From an uncultured Clostridia bacterium (lineage in GTDB: Bacteria > Bacillota > Clostridia > UMGS1810): a stretch of DNA of 5,685 nucleotides. Shown here piece by piece: positions 5,587 to 5,685 of this stretch. The stretch is from the NCBI GenBank assembly GCA_937959315.1, contig CALGRC010000095.1:1-5685 (forward strand). The letters run 5' to 3'. The notes beneath the pieces were generated by a model, which was given only the letters and a program-made list of their open reading frames with translations, was not told the DNA's origin and searched no databases. The position numbers were made by a program, and so were the translations under genes. How positions within the stretch are numbered: position 1 is the stretch's first letter; the number at the start of each line of letters is the position of its first letter.

Positions 5587-5615
5587 TTTACAAATGCAGG
5601 GAAATGTGCTATACT
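5587..5615 (+). promoter_or_regulatory. Strong promoter of the tRNA-Trp gene
   Basis: TTTACA (5587-5592), a 17-bp spacer and TATACT (5610-5615), with TG one base upstream of the -10 (5607-5608), form a near-consensus extended promoter. Transcription should begin near 5622, about 17 bases before the mature tRNA. A 10-bp palindrome AAAGCGCTTT (5580-5589) overlaps the -35 element. Confidence 0.82.
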
Positions 5616-5638
5616 AGGACAGTCGTGGATGACGGCAT

Positions 5639-5685
5639 AGGGGTATAGCTCAGTTGGTAGAGCAGCGGTCTCCAAAACCGCGTGC
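5639..5685 (+). tRNA. tRNA-Trp (anticodon CCA), 3' end outside window
   Basis: The first 47 bases of a tRNA are present: 5' acceptor strand AGGGGTA (5639-5645), TA, D stem GCTC/GAGC (5648-5651 and 5660-5663) around AGTTGGTA, then anticodon stem GCGGT/ACCGC (5665-5669 and 5677-5681). The loop CTCCAAA places CCA at 5672-5674, which reads UGG. The T arm, the 3' acceptor strand and any encoded CCA tail lie beyond the window. In many Clostridia tRNA-Trp lies just upstream of secE-nusG and the ribosomal protein genes rplK and rplA, so those may follow here. Confidence 0.95.

Overview
The window reads as ordinary chromosome of a Gram-positive, low-oxygen Firmicute, most likely a gut-type member of the Clostridia. 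This is inferred from protein style: a PrsA-type foldase lipoprotein behind mfd, a membrane-anchored C39-family protease with a clostridial-looking N-terminal region, a CcdA-TlpA fusion, strong purine-rich ribosome binding sites and mixed, moderate-GC codon use. I cannot name a genus from this sequence alone. No mobile element, CRISPR array, phage gene or integration scar is visible.

Layout, left to right. Positions 1-999 hold the 3' end of mfd, the transcription-repair coupling factor, cut by the window edge. A promoter with a perfect TATAAT overlaps the mfd stop codon and leads to a PrsA/parvulin-type peptidyl-prolyl isomerase lipoprotein (1066-2112). A 30-bp perfect palindrome (2171-2200) separates it from a convergent minus-strand gene for a membrane-anchored C39-family cysteine peptidase (2213-3067). 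A 150-bp divergent intergenic region follows. Next is a two-gene unit: a stand-alone NAD(P)H-hydrate epimerase (3218-3925) and a 70-residue helical protein of unknown function (3930-4142), whose ribosome binding site overlaps the epimerase stop codon. A clear rho-independent terminator (4154-4191) closes this unit. Eleven bases later a near-consensus promoter (TTGACA, 17 bp, extended TATGCT) drives a 429-residue fusion of a CcdA membrane thiol transporter with a TlpA/ResA-like thioredoxin domain (4265-5554). The window ends inside a tRNA-Trp gene (anticodon CCA, from 5639) with its own strong promoter.

Three of the six protein genes act at or outside the membrane: foldase, cysteine protease and thiol-redox fusion. 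They lie in separate transcription units, so a shared function is only a possibility. The epimerase is metabolite repair and mfd is DNA repair. The least explained parts are the small coupled protein after the epimerase, the absence of the dehydratase half that is often fused to this epimerase, and the short sequence elements in the divergent intergenic region and over the tRNA promoter. I see no strong evidence of a wholly new system.
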